NCBI GenBank assembly: GCA_900319105.1
Contig: ONND01000001.1
Location: forward strand, 1-64,000
Direction: 5' to 3'
Length of the DNA stretch: 64,000 nucleotides
Origin: an uncultured Bacteroidales bacterium
GTDB taxonomy: Bacteria > Bacteroidota > Bacteroidia > Bacteroidales > Paludibacteraceae
The notes beneath the pieces were generated by a model that was not told the origin of the DNA, made no database searches, and worked only from the letters and a program-made list of their open reading frames with translations. Each line of letters starts with the position of its first letter. Positions within the stretch are counted from its first letter, which is position 1. Position numbers and translations under genes: made by a program. Positions 49,545 to 57,637 of the stretch are shown in pieces.

Positions 49545-49647
49545 AGGCAGGTGCTATACGACCAGCTCCCTCTGAACTCCCCCAGGACTTGACCGTAGCA
49601 AGGGTAAGAGGTTGTAGCGGTGCGATGTAGTTAGCCTGCCTTTTTTT
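49545..49647 (+). ncRNA. ffs: Signal recognition particle RNA (small bacterial type)
   Basis: GGCAGG at the 5' end pairs with CCTGCC at the 3' end, immediately followed by TTTTTTT. The conserved SRP core is visible as CCCCCAGG on one side and AGCAAGGGTA on the other, and the 3' part reads GCGATGTAGTTAGCCTGCC, like the GATGTAGCTGGCAGG end of E. coli 4.5S RNA. The apical loop reads ACTTGACCGT rather than an obvious GGAA tetraloop. It binds Ffh and targets membrane proteins. Confidence 0.85.
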
Positions 49648-49654
49648 GTGCCCG

Positions 49655-51058
49655 TTACTCTACGCGTAGCCCTCGTACATCGTACATCTTTCCTTTGTAT
49701 ATCAAATAGAGTTGTCCGTTCCGGAGAACTTTCGTATATCGTCCATCATTTCCTCGTAACTCCTCTATTCCTGTCGGCTTCATCGTATAGGCCTTCCAGG
49801 CGTCGGGGATGCCGTATCCGCTGTGGTTATTAAGGATATCGGGAGTGGTATAGTGGTTGGCAGAGCGGATGATGCGTTCCCGTATCTGCATGGCGTTCTC
49901 GTCCGGCAAGGCGGACCATAAGCACGCAGCAAAGCCCGCCATGAGCGGCGTAGCAAAACTGGTACCATTACCGCGGATGATATATCCGTCAGGCCGTATA
50001 AGTGTCGTTTGAACGCCTACTGCACATACCTCCGGCTTAATGCGTCCGTCGGCAGAGGGACCATAACTGGAAAAACTGCCTATCTCTCCGGCGATATTCA
50101 CAGCGCCGACAGTCAGCACACTGTCTGCGTCAGCGGGCGCAGAGATAGTTCTCCAAGAATCTTCTCCATCGTTACCGGCCGCGACGCACACCAGCATTCC
50201 TTTGCGTGCGGCGATGGTAGCTGCGCGGCTTACACGGGTCGTATGTCCGTCCAATGCGGACTTGGACAGGGTCCAACTATCGTTGTCAAACATCGCATAC
50301 CCGAGTGATACAGAGAAAATATTCACTCCTAAAGAGTCTGCCTTCTCCAGTGCTGCTACCAGGTTATCCATCTCTTTAGGGCTCTCTGTATAGGCTTCCT
50401 CGGAGCGCATGAGGTAATAAGTCACTTCCGGTGCAGAGCCTGTGTAATTGCTGGCTTTCGCAGCGATGGTACTGAGACATTCTGTGCCGTGGTTACCTGT
50501 GGAACCATAGAAATCATCCGTGTCATCCGTGAAATCGAAATGTCCCAACTCTTTTGTCTTTTGGTCAAAACAAGTTAGAGTATGCGCGTTATGGAATCCT
50601 CCGTCGCATACCGTCATCAGAATCCCTTGTCCTTTGAAACCCGCATTATGCAACGGGAGGAGGTTATAGAGTTGCAGTTGGTCCGATGCATAATCCGGAT
50701 TGGAGTCCTCTTCGATGCGCCGCGTGATACGCCAAGGTTCTGTAAATTGTCTCGGTTTGGAGTCATCGCGCGTCATCTCTACGCCGGTAACGAATTTCAG
50801 TTCGGTTATCTTGGCAGCGGTGGTGGAGTCCATCCGGCAGGTCACGCCGTTGAACCAGCGGCTTTTATAGAGTATCTTGGCACCGGCTTTCTCTAATTGA
50901 TTCATATACATCGGGCTGACGGGGTAATCCATACCGTCGGTAGTAATGCCCCATTTGGCGCGTTGCTCTACTGCCCGCGGCGATAACTGAGGTGCGCTCT
51001 TCTCCGGCTTATCCAGAAATGACACAAAATAGATATGTAGCAAAATGAACAACACCAT
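49655..51058 (-). CDS. S8 family (subtilisin-like) peptidase with sorting-type tail
   Basis: A 467-residue secreted serine protease. The N-terminal hydrophobic VLFILLHIYFVSFL is a signal segment. The triad is Asp in GILMTVCDGGFHNAHT near 147, His in STGNHGTECLSTIAA near 188, Ser in RGNGTSFATPLMAGFAACLW near 379-398. The tail KVLRNGQLYLIYKGKMYDVRG is the degenerate C-terminal sorting motif of type IX secretion substrates seen also in the lyase at 40436. The start follows a GTTTAACG word run. Confidence 0.88.
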   Translation of the reverse strand: MVLFILLHIYFVSFLDKPEKSAPQLSPRAVEQRAKWGITTDGMDYPVSPMYMNQLEKAGAKILYKSRWFNGVTCRMDSTTAAKITELKFVTGVEMTRDDSKPRQFTEPWRITRRIEEDSNPDYASDQLQLYNLLPLHNAGFKGQGILMTVCDGGFHNAHTLTCFDQKTKELGHFDFTDDTDDFYGSTGNHGTECLSTIAAKASNYTGSAPEVTYYLMRSEEAYTESPKEMDNLVAALEKADSLGVNIFSVSLGYAMFDNDSWTLSKSALDGHTTRVSRAATIAARKGMLVCVAAGNDGEDSWRTISAPADADSVLTVGAVNIAGEIGSFSSYGPSADGRIKPEVCAVGVQTTLIRPDGYIIRGNGTSFATPLMAGFAACLWSALPDENAMQIRERIIRSANHYTTPDILNNHSGYGIPDAWKAYTMKPTGIEELRGNDGRYTKVLRNGQLYLIYKGKMYDVRGLRVE

Positions 51059-51059
51059 A

Positions 51060-51086
51060 ACGGTTTAACGATTTAACGGTTTAACG
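51060..51086 (-). repeat. GTTTAACG octad run between rlmD and the subtilase gene
   Basis: Three 8-base units (GGTTTAAC, GATTTAAC, GGTTTAAC). The TAA stop of rlmD (51073-51075) is inside, and the run ends just before the next start. Confidence 0.8.
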
Positions 51087-52584
51087 AGCGCAGCTCCAAT
51101 TGTACTACGTTCTCCACGTGCTGCGTATGAGGGAACATATCCACGGGTTGTACGCGTGTGACGCGGTACTTGGCATCGAGCAGGGCAAGGTCGCGTGCCT
51201 GTGTAGCGGGATTACAACTCACATAGACGATGCGTTTGGGCTCCGCATTAAGGATCACATTCACTACAGCTTCGTGCATGCCGGCACGAGGCGGATCGGT
51301 AATAATGATGTCCGGATGACCGTAATGAGCTACGAAATCATCATTGAGAATATCCTTCATATCGCCTGCGAAGAAGAGGGTATTGTCGATTTTGTTGATC
51401 TTCGAATTGACTTTCGCGTCCTCAATAGCCTCCGGTACGTACTCGATACCGATCACCTGACGGGCACGGCGCGCTACGAAATTAGCAATCGTACCGGTTC
51501 CTGTATAGAGGTCATACACTAAAGGCAATTCACCATTATGCGAAGCGTCACCATTAATCAATCCACCATTGTCAAACGCAAACTCACGGGCTACTTTGTA
51601 GAGTTCGTATGCCTGCTCGGTATTGGTTTGGTAGAATGATTTGGGACCTACTTTGAACTGCAGGTCTTCCATTGTCTCGATGATGTGGTCCTGACCGAAA
51701 TAGGTCTTGACCTCCAAATCGCCGATAGTATCGTTGTATTTCGTGTTCTCCACGTAGAGTAGGGAGATGATCTGTGGAAACTCCGTATGCAGGTACTCCA
51801 GGAAAGCAAACGCTTTAGCGCTATCCGCATCAGCGGCTGAAGCCGTCAGGCTCTGTCCGAAACATACAATGAGCATCAATTCGCCTTTGTGGTTATTCCG
51901 AAGAATGAGGGTACGGAGCAACCCCTCGTGCGTATGTTCATTGTAGAACGTAAGCCCGTGCTTGCGTGCGTACTCGCGCACGCTATTGCGGATACGGTTG
52001 TTAATCTCCGGCATGAGGTGACATTCCTCGATATCCAGCACTTTGTCGAAGCAGTTTGGGATATGAAAGCCGAGTCCGTATGTTAACTCGTTCATTCGGT
52101 CACTCGTTAATTCCTTAAAGGCTTCCATGGGGAGCCATTTTCTATCGGCGCAGGTGAACTCCAGTTTATTGCGGTATTCGTAAATATGCTTGGAGCCGAG
52201 GATAGGGGAGATCTCCGGCAGTTCGATTTTACCGATACGGGTGAGGTTGTCGATGATCTGTTGCTGTTTGTATTGGAGTTGTGCCTCGTAGGGCAGGATC
52301 TGCCATTTGCATCCTCCGCAAACCCCGAAATGCTTGCATCGTGCCTCGCATCGAACTGGGCTGGGCTGAATGACACGCAGCACACGGCCTTCCATGAACG
52401 AGTGTTTTTTCTTCGTCACCTGTATATCGACGATGTCGCCCGGTACGCAGTTGGGTACAAAGACCACCATGCCTTTGTCACTTGGTACTTGGTCACTTTG
52501 TATCTTCGCCAAGGCCTTGCCTTCCGCTGCCACGCCGGTGATCTCTATATGCTCTAATACCGGTAGATTTTTCTTTTTTCCCAT
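51073..52584 (-). CDS. rlmD: 23S rRNA (uracil-C5)-methyltransferase, RlmD/RumA type
   Basis: A 503-residue enzyme. TRAM-like N-terminus; iron-sulfur Cys in CEARCKHFGVCGGCKWQ near 77-93; SAM domain with YDLYTGTGTIANFVA near 354-368 and DPPRAGMHE near 433; catalytic YVSCNPATQARDL near 457-469. Three word repeats are translated inside: KIQSDQVPSDKG in the TRAM part (52474-52507), LTSDRMNELTYG (52083-52121) and GGLINGDASHNGELPL (51530-51573), the last being a CACCATTA composite. The stop is in an octad run. All catalytic motifs are intact. Confidence 0.9.
   Translation of the reverse strand: MGKKKNLPVLEHIEITGVAAEGKALAKIQSDQVPSDKGMVVFVPNCVPGDIVDIQVTKKKHSFMEGRVLRVIQPSPVRCEARCKHFGVCGGCKWQILPYEAQLQYKQQQIIDNLTRIGKIELPEISPILGSKHIYEYRNKLEFTCADRKWLPMEAFKELTSDRMNELTYGLGFHIPNCFDKVLDIEECHLMPEINNRIRNSVREYARKHGLTFYNEHTHEGLLRTLILRNNHKGELMLIVCFGQSLTASAADADSAKAFAFLEYLHTEFPQIISLLYVENTKYNDTIGDLEVKTYFGQDHIIETMEDLQFKVGPKSFYQTNTEQAYELYKVAREFAFDNGGLINGDASHNGELPLVYDLYTGTGTIANFVARRARQVIGIEYVPEAIEDAKVNSKINKIDNTLFFAGDMKDILNDDFVAHYGHPDIIITDPPRAGMHEAVVNVILNAEPKRIVYVSCNPATQARDLALLDAKYRVTRVQPVDMFPHTQHVENVVQLELRSLNR
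51530..51573 (-). repeat. CACCATTA composite repeat, copy 3 (inside rlmD)
   Basis: CACCATTA, mini-hairpin TGCGAAGC, GTCACCATTA, ATCAATC and CACCATT. Order as at 1639-1688, but here it is coding. Confidence 0.8.
52083..52121 (-). repeat. ACTCGTTC octad repeat inside rlmD
   Basis: TTAACTCG, TTCATTCG, GTCACTCG, TTAATTCC: four 8-base units, related to the CATTCACT word at 9910. Confidence 0.65.
52474..52507 (-). repeat. TTGTCACT/TGGTACT word repeat inside rlmD
   Basis: TTTGTCAC, TTGGTAC, TTGGTCAC and TTTGTATC: alternating 7- and 8-base units. The peptide KIQSDQVPSDKG has the same flavour as the repeat peptides in MetK and the TonB receptor. Confidence 0.75.
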
Positions 52585-52603
52585 AATAAAAACTTTTGCG
52601 CTG

Positions 52604-52611
52604 CAAAAGTA
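52604..52611 (-). promoter_or_regulatory. rlmD: rlmD promoter (-7 box)
   Basis: Minus-strand TACTTTTG followed by CAGCGC, about 20 bases before the start at 52584. Confidence 0.6.
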
Positions 52612-52647
52612 CTGCTTTTTTTTGAATTATGCAAGGAAATGCGAAGA

Positions 52648-52679
52648 ATTTTGTCTTTTGCCTTTTGTCTTTTGACTAA
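52648..52679. repeat. TTTTGTC heptads between rlmD and the aminotransferase gene
   Basis: TTTTGTC, TTTTGCC, TTTTGTC, TTTTGAC: four strict 7-base units in a divergent intergenic region. Confidence 0.85.
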
Positions 52680-52719
52680 AAAATCTCTGATTTTATTTGC
52701 GTATATCAAAAATTATTGC

Positions 52720-52727
52720 TACCTTTG
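52720..52727 (+). promoter_or_regulatory. Aminotransferase promoter (-7 box)
   Basis: TACCTTTG followed by CGGC, with TTATTTGCGTATATC at -33. It lies 18 bases before the start at 52745 and rules out the earlier in-frame ATG. Confidence 0.75.
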
Positions 52728-52744
52728 CGGCAAAATTGAAGATT

Positions 52745-53968
52745 ATGGAAATCAGCTTACGTGCTCAATCGATGCCGGAGTCGCCGATCCGGAAGCTTGC
52801 CAAGTATGCCGATGAGGCGAAATTGGCTGGGGTTCATGTGTATCATTTGAATATCGGTCAGCCAGACATCAAAACTCCGCCTCAGGCCATGGAGGCGGTG
52901 AAGGAGTTTAATCAGGAGATTCTCGAGTACTCGCCTTCCCAGGGGCTCAAATCGCTCCGTACGAAGATGGTCAGTTATTACGCAGACTACGGGATCGACC
53001 TCTCGCCGGATGAGATCATCATTACCGCCGGTGGCTCGGAGGCGATTATGTTCGCGTATATGAGTTGCCTCAATCCGGGCGATGAGATCATCGTGACCGA
53101 TCCCTCTTATGCCAACTATATGGCGTTTGCTATCTCCGCAGGAGCCGTAGTCAAGTCCGTCAAGACGGATATCAAGAACGGATTCAAGTTGCCGCCGGTA
53201 GAGGAGTTTGAGAAGCAGATCACGCCCAAGACGCGGGCTATCCTTATCTGCAACCCGAATAACCCGACGGGCTACCTCTATACCAAGCAGGAGATGCGTC
53301 AGATCCGCGATCTTGTGCAGAAATACAACCTCTACCTGATCTCCGATGAGGTCTATCGGGAGTTTATCTATACCAAATCGCCGTATATCTCTGCCTGCCA
53401 TCTGGAGGGAATTGAGCAGAACGTGATCCTCGTGGACAGCGTTTCGAAGCGTTATTCGGAGTGCGGCATCCGTATAGGTGCGCTTATCACGAAGAATAAA
53501 GCCGTACGTGAGGCGGTAATGAAGTTCTGTCAGGCGCGTTTGAGTCCTCCTCTCTTCGGTCAGGTGGTTGCGGAAGCTTCGCTTTCCACGCCGGAAGAGT
53601 ATATGCAGGAGGTGTATGACGAGTACCTCAGCCGTCGTAATTTTCTCATTGACCAACTCAACCAGATACCCGGTGTTTTTGCCCCTGCGCCTACAGGTGC
53701 TTTCTATGTGATGGTCGAGTTGCCGGTGGACGACGTGGAGAAATTCTGCAAATGGTGTTTGACGGATTTCTCTTATCCGGTCGATGACCCGCAGGGAAAC
53801 GGTACCCAGATGCCGGCAACGATCATGATGGCGCCGGGTACAGGTTTCTATACGAACCCCGAAGATGGCCGTCATCAGGTCCGTATGGCGTATATCCTGA
53901 ATAAGGAAGATCTCGGAAAGGCGATGATCGTTCTCCGCAAGGCCCTTGAAGCTTACAACGCGAAATAG
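52745..53968 (+). CDS. Class I/II aminotransferase (aspartate aminotransferase-like)
   Basis: A 407-residue PLP enzyme. It opens MEISLRAQSMPESPIRKLAK. HLNIGQPDIKTPPQAMEAV near 36-54, TAGGSEAIMFAYM near 95, NPNNPTGYLY near 168-177, SDEVYREFIY near 204 and DSVSKRYSECGIRIG near 233-247 (Schiff-base Lys) are the family landmarks. It probably makes or uses glutamate/aspartate with an aromatic or aliphatic keto acid. It overlaps the next gene by 23 bases. Confidence 0.93.
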   Translation: MEISLRAQSMPESPIRKLAKYADEAKLAGVHVYHLNIGQPDIKTPPQAMEAVKEFNQEILEYSPSQGLKSLRTKMVSYYADYGIDLSPDEIIITAGGSEAIMFAYMSCLNPGDEIIVTDPSYANYMAFAISAGAVVKSVKTDIKNGFKLPPVEEFEKQITPKTRAILICNPNNPTGYLYTKQEMRQIRDLVQKYNLYLISDEVYREFIYTKSPYISACHLEGIEQNVILVDSVSKRYSECGIRIGALITKNKAVREAVMKFCQARLSPPLFGQVVAEASLSTPEEYMQEVYDEYLSRRNFLIDQLNQIPGVFAPAPTGAFYVMVELPVDDVEKFCKWCLTDFSYPVDDPQGNGTQMPATIMMAPGTGFYTNPEDGRHQVRMAYILNKEDLGKAMIVLRKALEAYNAK

Positions 53969-54899
53969 GATATTGTTCTGCCTCCTAATGATGGTTTCAA
54001 CCGCTCATGCGGCATTGACCATCACTTCTAACGGAGCGAATATGTCGGATAGTCTTTTAGCGGCTATCCGGACGCATGACACCGTGATATTGGACGGCAC
54101 TAAAGGAGAGATAATCCTAGACCATACAGTAGTTCTTAAGCATCTAGAATATAAAACGATAATAGGTACGCACGATGCTTGTCTGCGTACGCGTTTTCGT
54201 GTTACAAAGGATATACGTACTATGTTGGATTCCGCTCATGTGATGGATCTTTCCACTGCCGGCGACGGAGGCTTGCTCTCCAATGGAATGATGGTGCGTG
54301 AACAGCGCGAACGGAAGACACGCCAATTGCTCATCGACCGTTTTAACGACCCAGATGAGACGTTCCGTTCCTCCGGAGGCATTCAGCTCTCCCATTGTCG
54401 GCATATAACTATCCGCGGCTTGCGCATACAAGGCCCCGGAGCTATTGATGTCAGCGGAAACGACCTTCTGGGCATGGACCATTCCATGTATATATCGATT
54501 GACAGTTGTGTGCTGATGGACGGTATGGACGGGAACATGGATATCACTTCGCAATCTGATTCTATTACGATCTCCCATTGTTATTTCGGCTATTCGGCAC
54601 TCAGTTACGACCACATGAACTCGAATCTCATTGGTGCCGCAGACAGGGTAGTGGCTGACCGAGGCAAACTGCATGTCACCTATGCGTATTGTACTTGGGG
54701 AGAGGGGTGTCAACAACGAATGCCGATGGTGCGGTTTGGTACGATCCTTCTGGACCACTGCCGATGGGAATGTACTACGGCTCATCCGGCGGTTGATGTC
54801 CGCCGCGAGGCTACCGTCATCATCAATAGCCCTTCTTTCGGTCCCGGCGTCCAAACACCATACCGCACTGCCCCCGACGCCCAATGTATTATACGATAG
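53946..54899 (+). CDS. Small pectate-lyase-like secreted protein
   Basis: A 317-residue protein with a Sec signal (ILFCLLMMVSTAHA to about residue 22) and a right-handed beta-helix. IQLSHCRHITIRGLRIQGPG near 145, YISIDSCVLMDGMDGNMDIT near 180-199 and ITISHCYFGYSALSYDH near 207-223 follow the PL1 turn pattern (the DGNMDIT turn carries the calcium-type Asp). It is shorter than the lyase at 40436 and has no sorting tail, so it may stay periplasmic. Its start overlaps the aminotransferase 3' end by 23 bases. Confidence 0.75.
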   Translation: MKLTTRNRILFCLLMMVSTAHAALTITSNGANMSDSLLAAIRTHDTVILDGTKGEIILDHTVVLKHLEYKTIIGTHDACLRTRFRVTKDIRTMLDSAHVMDLSTAGDGGLLSNGMMVREQRERKTRQLLIDRFNDPDETFRSSGGIQLSHCRHITIRGLRIQGPGAIDVSGNDLLGMDHSMYISIDSCVLMDGMDGNMDITSQSDSITISHCYFGYSALSYDHMNSNLIGAADRVVADRGKLHVTYAYCTWGEGCQQRMPMVRFGTILLDHCRWECTTAHPAVDVRREATVIINSPSFGPGVQTPYRTAPDAQCIIR

Positions 54900-54981
54900 C
54901 ATCATTTTTATTCGAGCATTCAAGTTTCATTTAGTCATACGAAAAATGCGGAAAAAACTTGCATATATGTAAGAAAATGTG

Positions 54982-54989
54982 TAACTTTG
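54982..54989 (+). promoter_or_regulatory. Promoter of the 117-residue protein and ribF (-7 box)
   Basis: TAACTTTG followed by CAGCG, with TTGCATATATG at -33, 19 bases before the start at 55009. Confidence 0.75.
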
Positions 54990-55008
54990 CAGCGAATTTT
55001 GACAAATT

Positions 55009-55362
55009 ATGGAAAATAATAGTATTGAAATGGCTCTGATGGAGCCTGAAGAGCGAGAATTAGTGGAATATATCCTGCGCGCGATTCCGGCAGAAGACCG
55101 CGGCGAACTGACTGCAGACGATGTGCTGCTGGTTTTGGACCTGATGGATGATTATCTGGAGGAACAAGGTTTGCTGGAGGAAGATCCCGCTACCGGCGAG
55201 ATGCAGTATATCGACGGCGAGGTGGATGAGACAGAGCAACTGAACTATGTCTTGAAGGCGATGAAAGAAGAAGGTCGTCCGATTAGTTCGGTACAGATTC
55301 AGTTGATCCAGGATGCCGAGCTACAGTACGGTATCGAGAAAGGGTACTATGAAGAGGAATAA
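55009..55362 (+). CDS. Conserved acidic hypothetical protein
   Basis: A 117-residue, strongly acidic helical protein (MALMEPEERELVEYILRAIP, LTADDVLLVLDLMDDYLEEQ). Similar small acidic proteins occur next to ribF in Bacteroidetes. No catalytic motif. It ends 13 bases inside the ribF gene (ribF starts at 55349), so ribF translation is coupled. Confidence 0.75.
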   Translation: MENNSIEMALMEPEERELVEYILRAIPAEDRGELTADDVLLVLDLMDDYLEEQGLLEEDPATGEMQYIDGEVDETEQLNYVLKAMKEEGRPISSVQIQLIQDAELQYGIEKGYYEEE

Positions 55363-56206
55363 AATAGCGACTATAGGTTTTTTTGACGGAGTACACAAGG
55401 GACATCAGTTCCTCTTCGAACATCTGGGTCAATTGGCATCCGAGCGCGGCTTGGAGCCGTTGATTGTTACATTTGAGGATCACCCCCGCCGGGCGTTGGA
55501 TGCGGACTATGTACCACGCCTGTTGACCTCGCTCGAGGAGCGTACCGCCAAGCTCAACCAGTACGGTGAGGTGCTTGTCTTTCCTTTTGAGGAAATCCAA
55601 CCATTGAGCGCTAAGGAGTTTATGCTTCGTCTGCGCGATGAGTATGGCGTGACGGCCCTGCTTATGGGCTACGACCACCGGTTTGGTTCGGATCGTTTGA
55701 AACACCCGCAGGACTACCGGCATATAGGCGAACAATGCGGCGTGGAGGTTATTACGCTCAGCGAATATACGGAAGGCGAATGGCATGTCTCCTCGACGGA
55801 GATCCGAATGGCTCTTGAGACGGGTAACATCGCTGTGGCGAATGAATTGTTGGGTCATCCATACAGTCTGCGCGGCAGGGTAGTACACGGCAAAGCTATA
55901 GGCCGTACCATCGGTTTTCCGACGGCTAACATAGAGCCTCTTGATCCGCATAAAGTGATTCCCAAGTTCGGCGTCTATGTGGCGTTAGTAAACACCCCTA
56001 CGATGGACGATGCCCCCTCGTTTGTCAATATCAACAAGAAAGGTCTGATCGAGGTACATATCCCCTCTTTCAAGGGTGATCTGTACGATCAGATATTGAA
56101 GATACGCTTCGTGCGGTTCTTGCGCGAAGAGAAACATTTTGAAAACATAGAAGAACTTCGCGAGCAGATCAAGGACGATATTGATAGCACCCTGCGTCTG
56201 GCTTGA
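55349..56206 (+). CDS. ribF: Bifunctional riboflavin kinase/FAD synthetase
   Basis: A 285-residue enzyme making FMN then FAD. N-terminal adenylyltransferase: KIATIGFFDGVHKGHQFLFE and TFEDHPRRALD, STEIRMALETG near 150. C-terminal kinase: GRVVHGKAIGRTIGFPTANI near 180-199 and FVNINKKGLIEVHIPSF. I start it at 55349 rather than 55313, because this gives the standard N-terminus. It overlaps the convergent gene at 56169 by 38 bases. Confidence 0.93.
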   Translation: MKRNKIATIGFFDGVHKGHQFLFEHLGQLASERGLEPLIVTFEDHPRRALDADYVPRLLTSLEERTAKLNQYGEVLVFPFEEIQPLSAKEFMLRLRDEYGVTALLMGYDHRFGSDRLKHPQDYRHIGEQCGVEVITLSEYTEGEWHVSSTEIRMALETGNIAVANELLGHPYSLRGRVVHGKAIGRTIGFPTANIEPLDPHKVIPKFGVYVALVNTPTMDDAPSFVNINKKGLIEVHIPSFKGDLYDQILKIRFVRFLREEKHFENIEELREQIKDDIDSTLRLA

Positions 56207-57635
56207 CCTCTGCCCGGGACACGCCGTCACGGTCTGAAGGATAAGGTAAAGCAACGATGCTGTCTCCTATTTCACGTGCCGGACTAAGGCTGTCCAGATG
56301 AAAATCGTAGTAGTTGTATTCTTTGTATTTATAGAAGGTATTGCGGAAGACGGGATTTTTCTCGTCTTCTATCCAATAGACGTTCATAGAAGCATGAGGG
56401 ATTGCGAGTGAGTCGGTCTTGAGATAATTGCTGACAAACGCTCCCTCGTAATAGCGATCCAAAGGTGTAGCAAGTACCACCTGGCGCGTTCGTGAACCGG
56501 TGATAATCGAGTTATAGAACGAGGTCTTAGTCTTGGGTGTTGTCTTTCTGAGATTATCAATATAAACTGCTGCAACATCTTGTTTCGATGCCGACTGGAT
56601 GCGTATATCCGTGCTGCCGAAATAGGAGGCGACGGTCGTATGAATAAAAGTATGCGTACCTCCGTCGCAATAGATACAATATGATCCGCAGTTACTGATC
56701 TCCGTATTTGTCACCAGCGCGTTCGTGTGCAGAAGGACCAAACCATACTGCGTATGATTATGGATGCGGCATCCATCCATGCGCAAAGAAGGCATTGCGC
56801 CATCGTTTGTCGTCATGCAGTAGAGGCCGACGTTACCGGATAGGATATCCACATAGCTAAACTCATACGTCTGTTTCTGCTCCGCTTGCAGATAGAAACC
56901 GTCCCAACTACCTCCGGCATAGAGGTACGGCACGTTCTCAAAGAGGCGGTCCAGACGGTCACCGCGAAGGATAACAGGCTGGGCAAGGGTACCTTTGGCT
57001 TTGACGTCGCCCAAGGCGTAGATACATGCACCCGAGTGCATGTAGATGCGTGCGCCGGCATTCATCGTCAGCGTCTTATGAACCACCAGGGTATCGTAGA
57101 TGATATACGGTTTAGCAGCCTTAAAGGTCGCCGAAACGGTATCCGTGCGGCCGTTGTTATTACGTCCGATACGGATCACGTCCTGACCATACGCTTCTAA
57201 CTCAATCTCCTGCGTAGCATCGTTCTCCAGATGAAAATGCAGTTGGTCTGTCACCAACACCGGATTATTACTATCCGTTGGGTCAATATCGGTCCGCACG
57301 AAGATGAACATACTGTCTCCACCGTTGATTTGAACATGCGATAGGCGTGATAGATCGGGTTCGCCGTCCACGTTCACCCGAAAAGCTGTTCCGTTGGTCA
57401 GCCATATACGATCGATGATCAGGGCATTCTTATTGCGGTTATAGACCATGATTTGTGCCGTGGACGAGCCTTGTGCCGTAAAGACCGTATCGAAGAGCAG
57501 TGTGTCGCACGAAAACGACAGCCGCAAGGAAGGATCGTTGCTCACTTTGTACTCACGGCAAGAGGGGAGAAGAAGGAACAAAGGAACAAAGTACAATGTA
57601 CAAAGGAGTAATATGTGGATCTTCTTTTTCCTCAT
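56169..57635 (-). CDS. Secreted beta-helix lipoprotein
   Basis: A 488-residue lipoprotein (lipobox LLLPSC, Cys at 26) with an immunoglobulin-like N-terminal part (LLFDTVFTAQGSSTAQIMVY near 45-64) and a right-handed beta-helix near 200-380 (ILSGNVGLYCMTTNDG, TNTEISNCGSYCIYCDGG). The hydrophobic core of the signal peptide (LCTLYFVPLFLL) is encoded by a word repeat (57572-57609). No active site is recognised; surface exposure is likely. It overlaps ribF tail to tail. Confidence 0.75.
   Translation of the reverse strand: MRKKKIHILLLCTLYFVPLFLLLPSCREYKVSNDPSLRLSFSCDTLLFDTVFTAQGSSTAQIMVYNRNKNALIIDRIWLTNGTAFRVNVDGEPDLSRLSHVQINGGDSMFIFVRTDIDPTDSNNPVLVTDQLHFHLENDATQEIELEAYGQDVIRIGRNNNGRTDTVSATFKAAKPYIIYDTLVVHKTLTMNAGARIYMHSGACIYALGDVKAKGTLAQPVILRGDRLDRLFENVPYLYAGGSWDGFYLQAEQKQTYEFSYVDILSGNVGLYCMTTNDGAMPSLRMDGCRIHNHTQYGLVLLHTNALVTNTEISNCGSYCIYCDGGTHTFIHTTVASYFGSTDIRIQSASKQDVAAVYIDNLRKTTPKTKTSFYNSIITGSRTRQVVLATPLDRYYEGAFVSNYLKTDSLAIPHASMNVYWIEDEKNPVFRNTFYKYKEYNYYDFHLDSLSPAREIGDSIVALPYPSDRDGVSRAEVKPDAGCYQYRP
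57572..57609 (-). repeat. AGGAACAA/TGTACAA word repeat in a signal peptide
   Basis: GAAGGAACAAAGGAACAAAG followed by TACAATGTACAAAGGAG, 7-8-base words translated as the h-region of the lipoprotein signal. Confidence 0.75.
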
Positions 57636-57637
57636 CC

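Noticed and set aside
52757..53875. Minus-strand frame opposite the aminotransferase
   Set aside because: Antisense shadow, Arg/His-rich, no recognisable motif.
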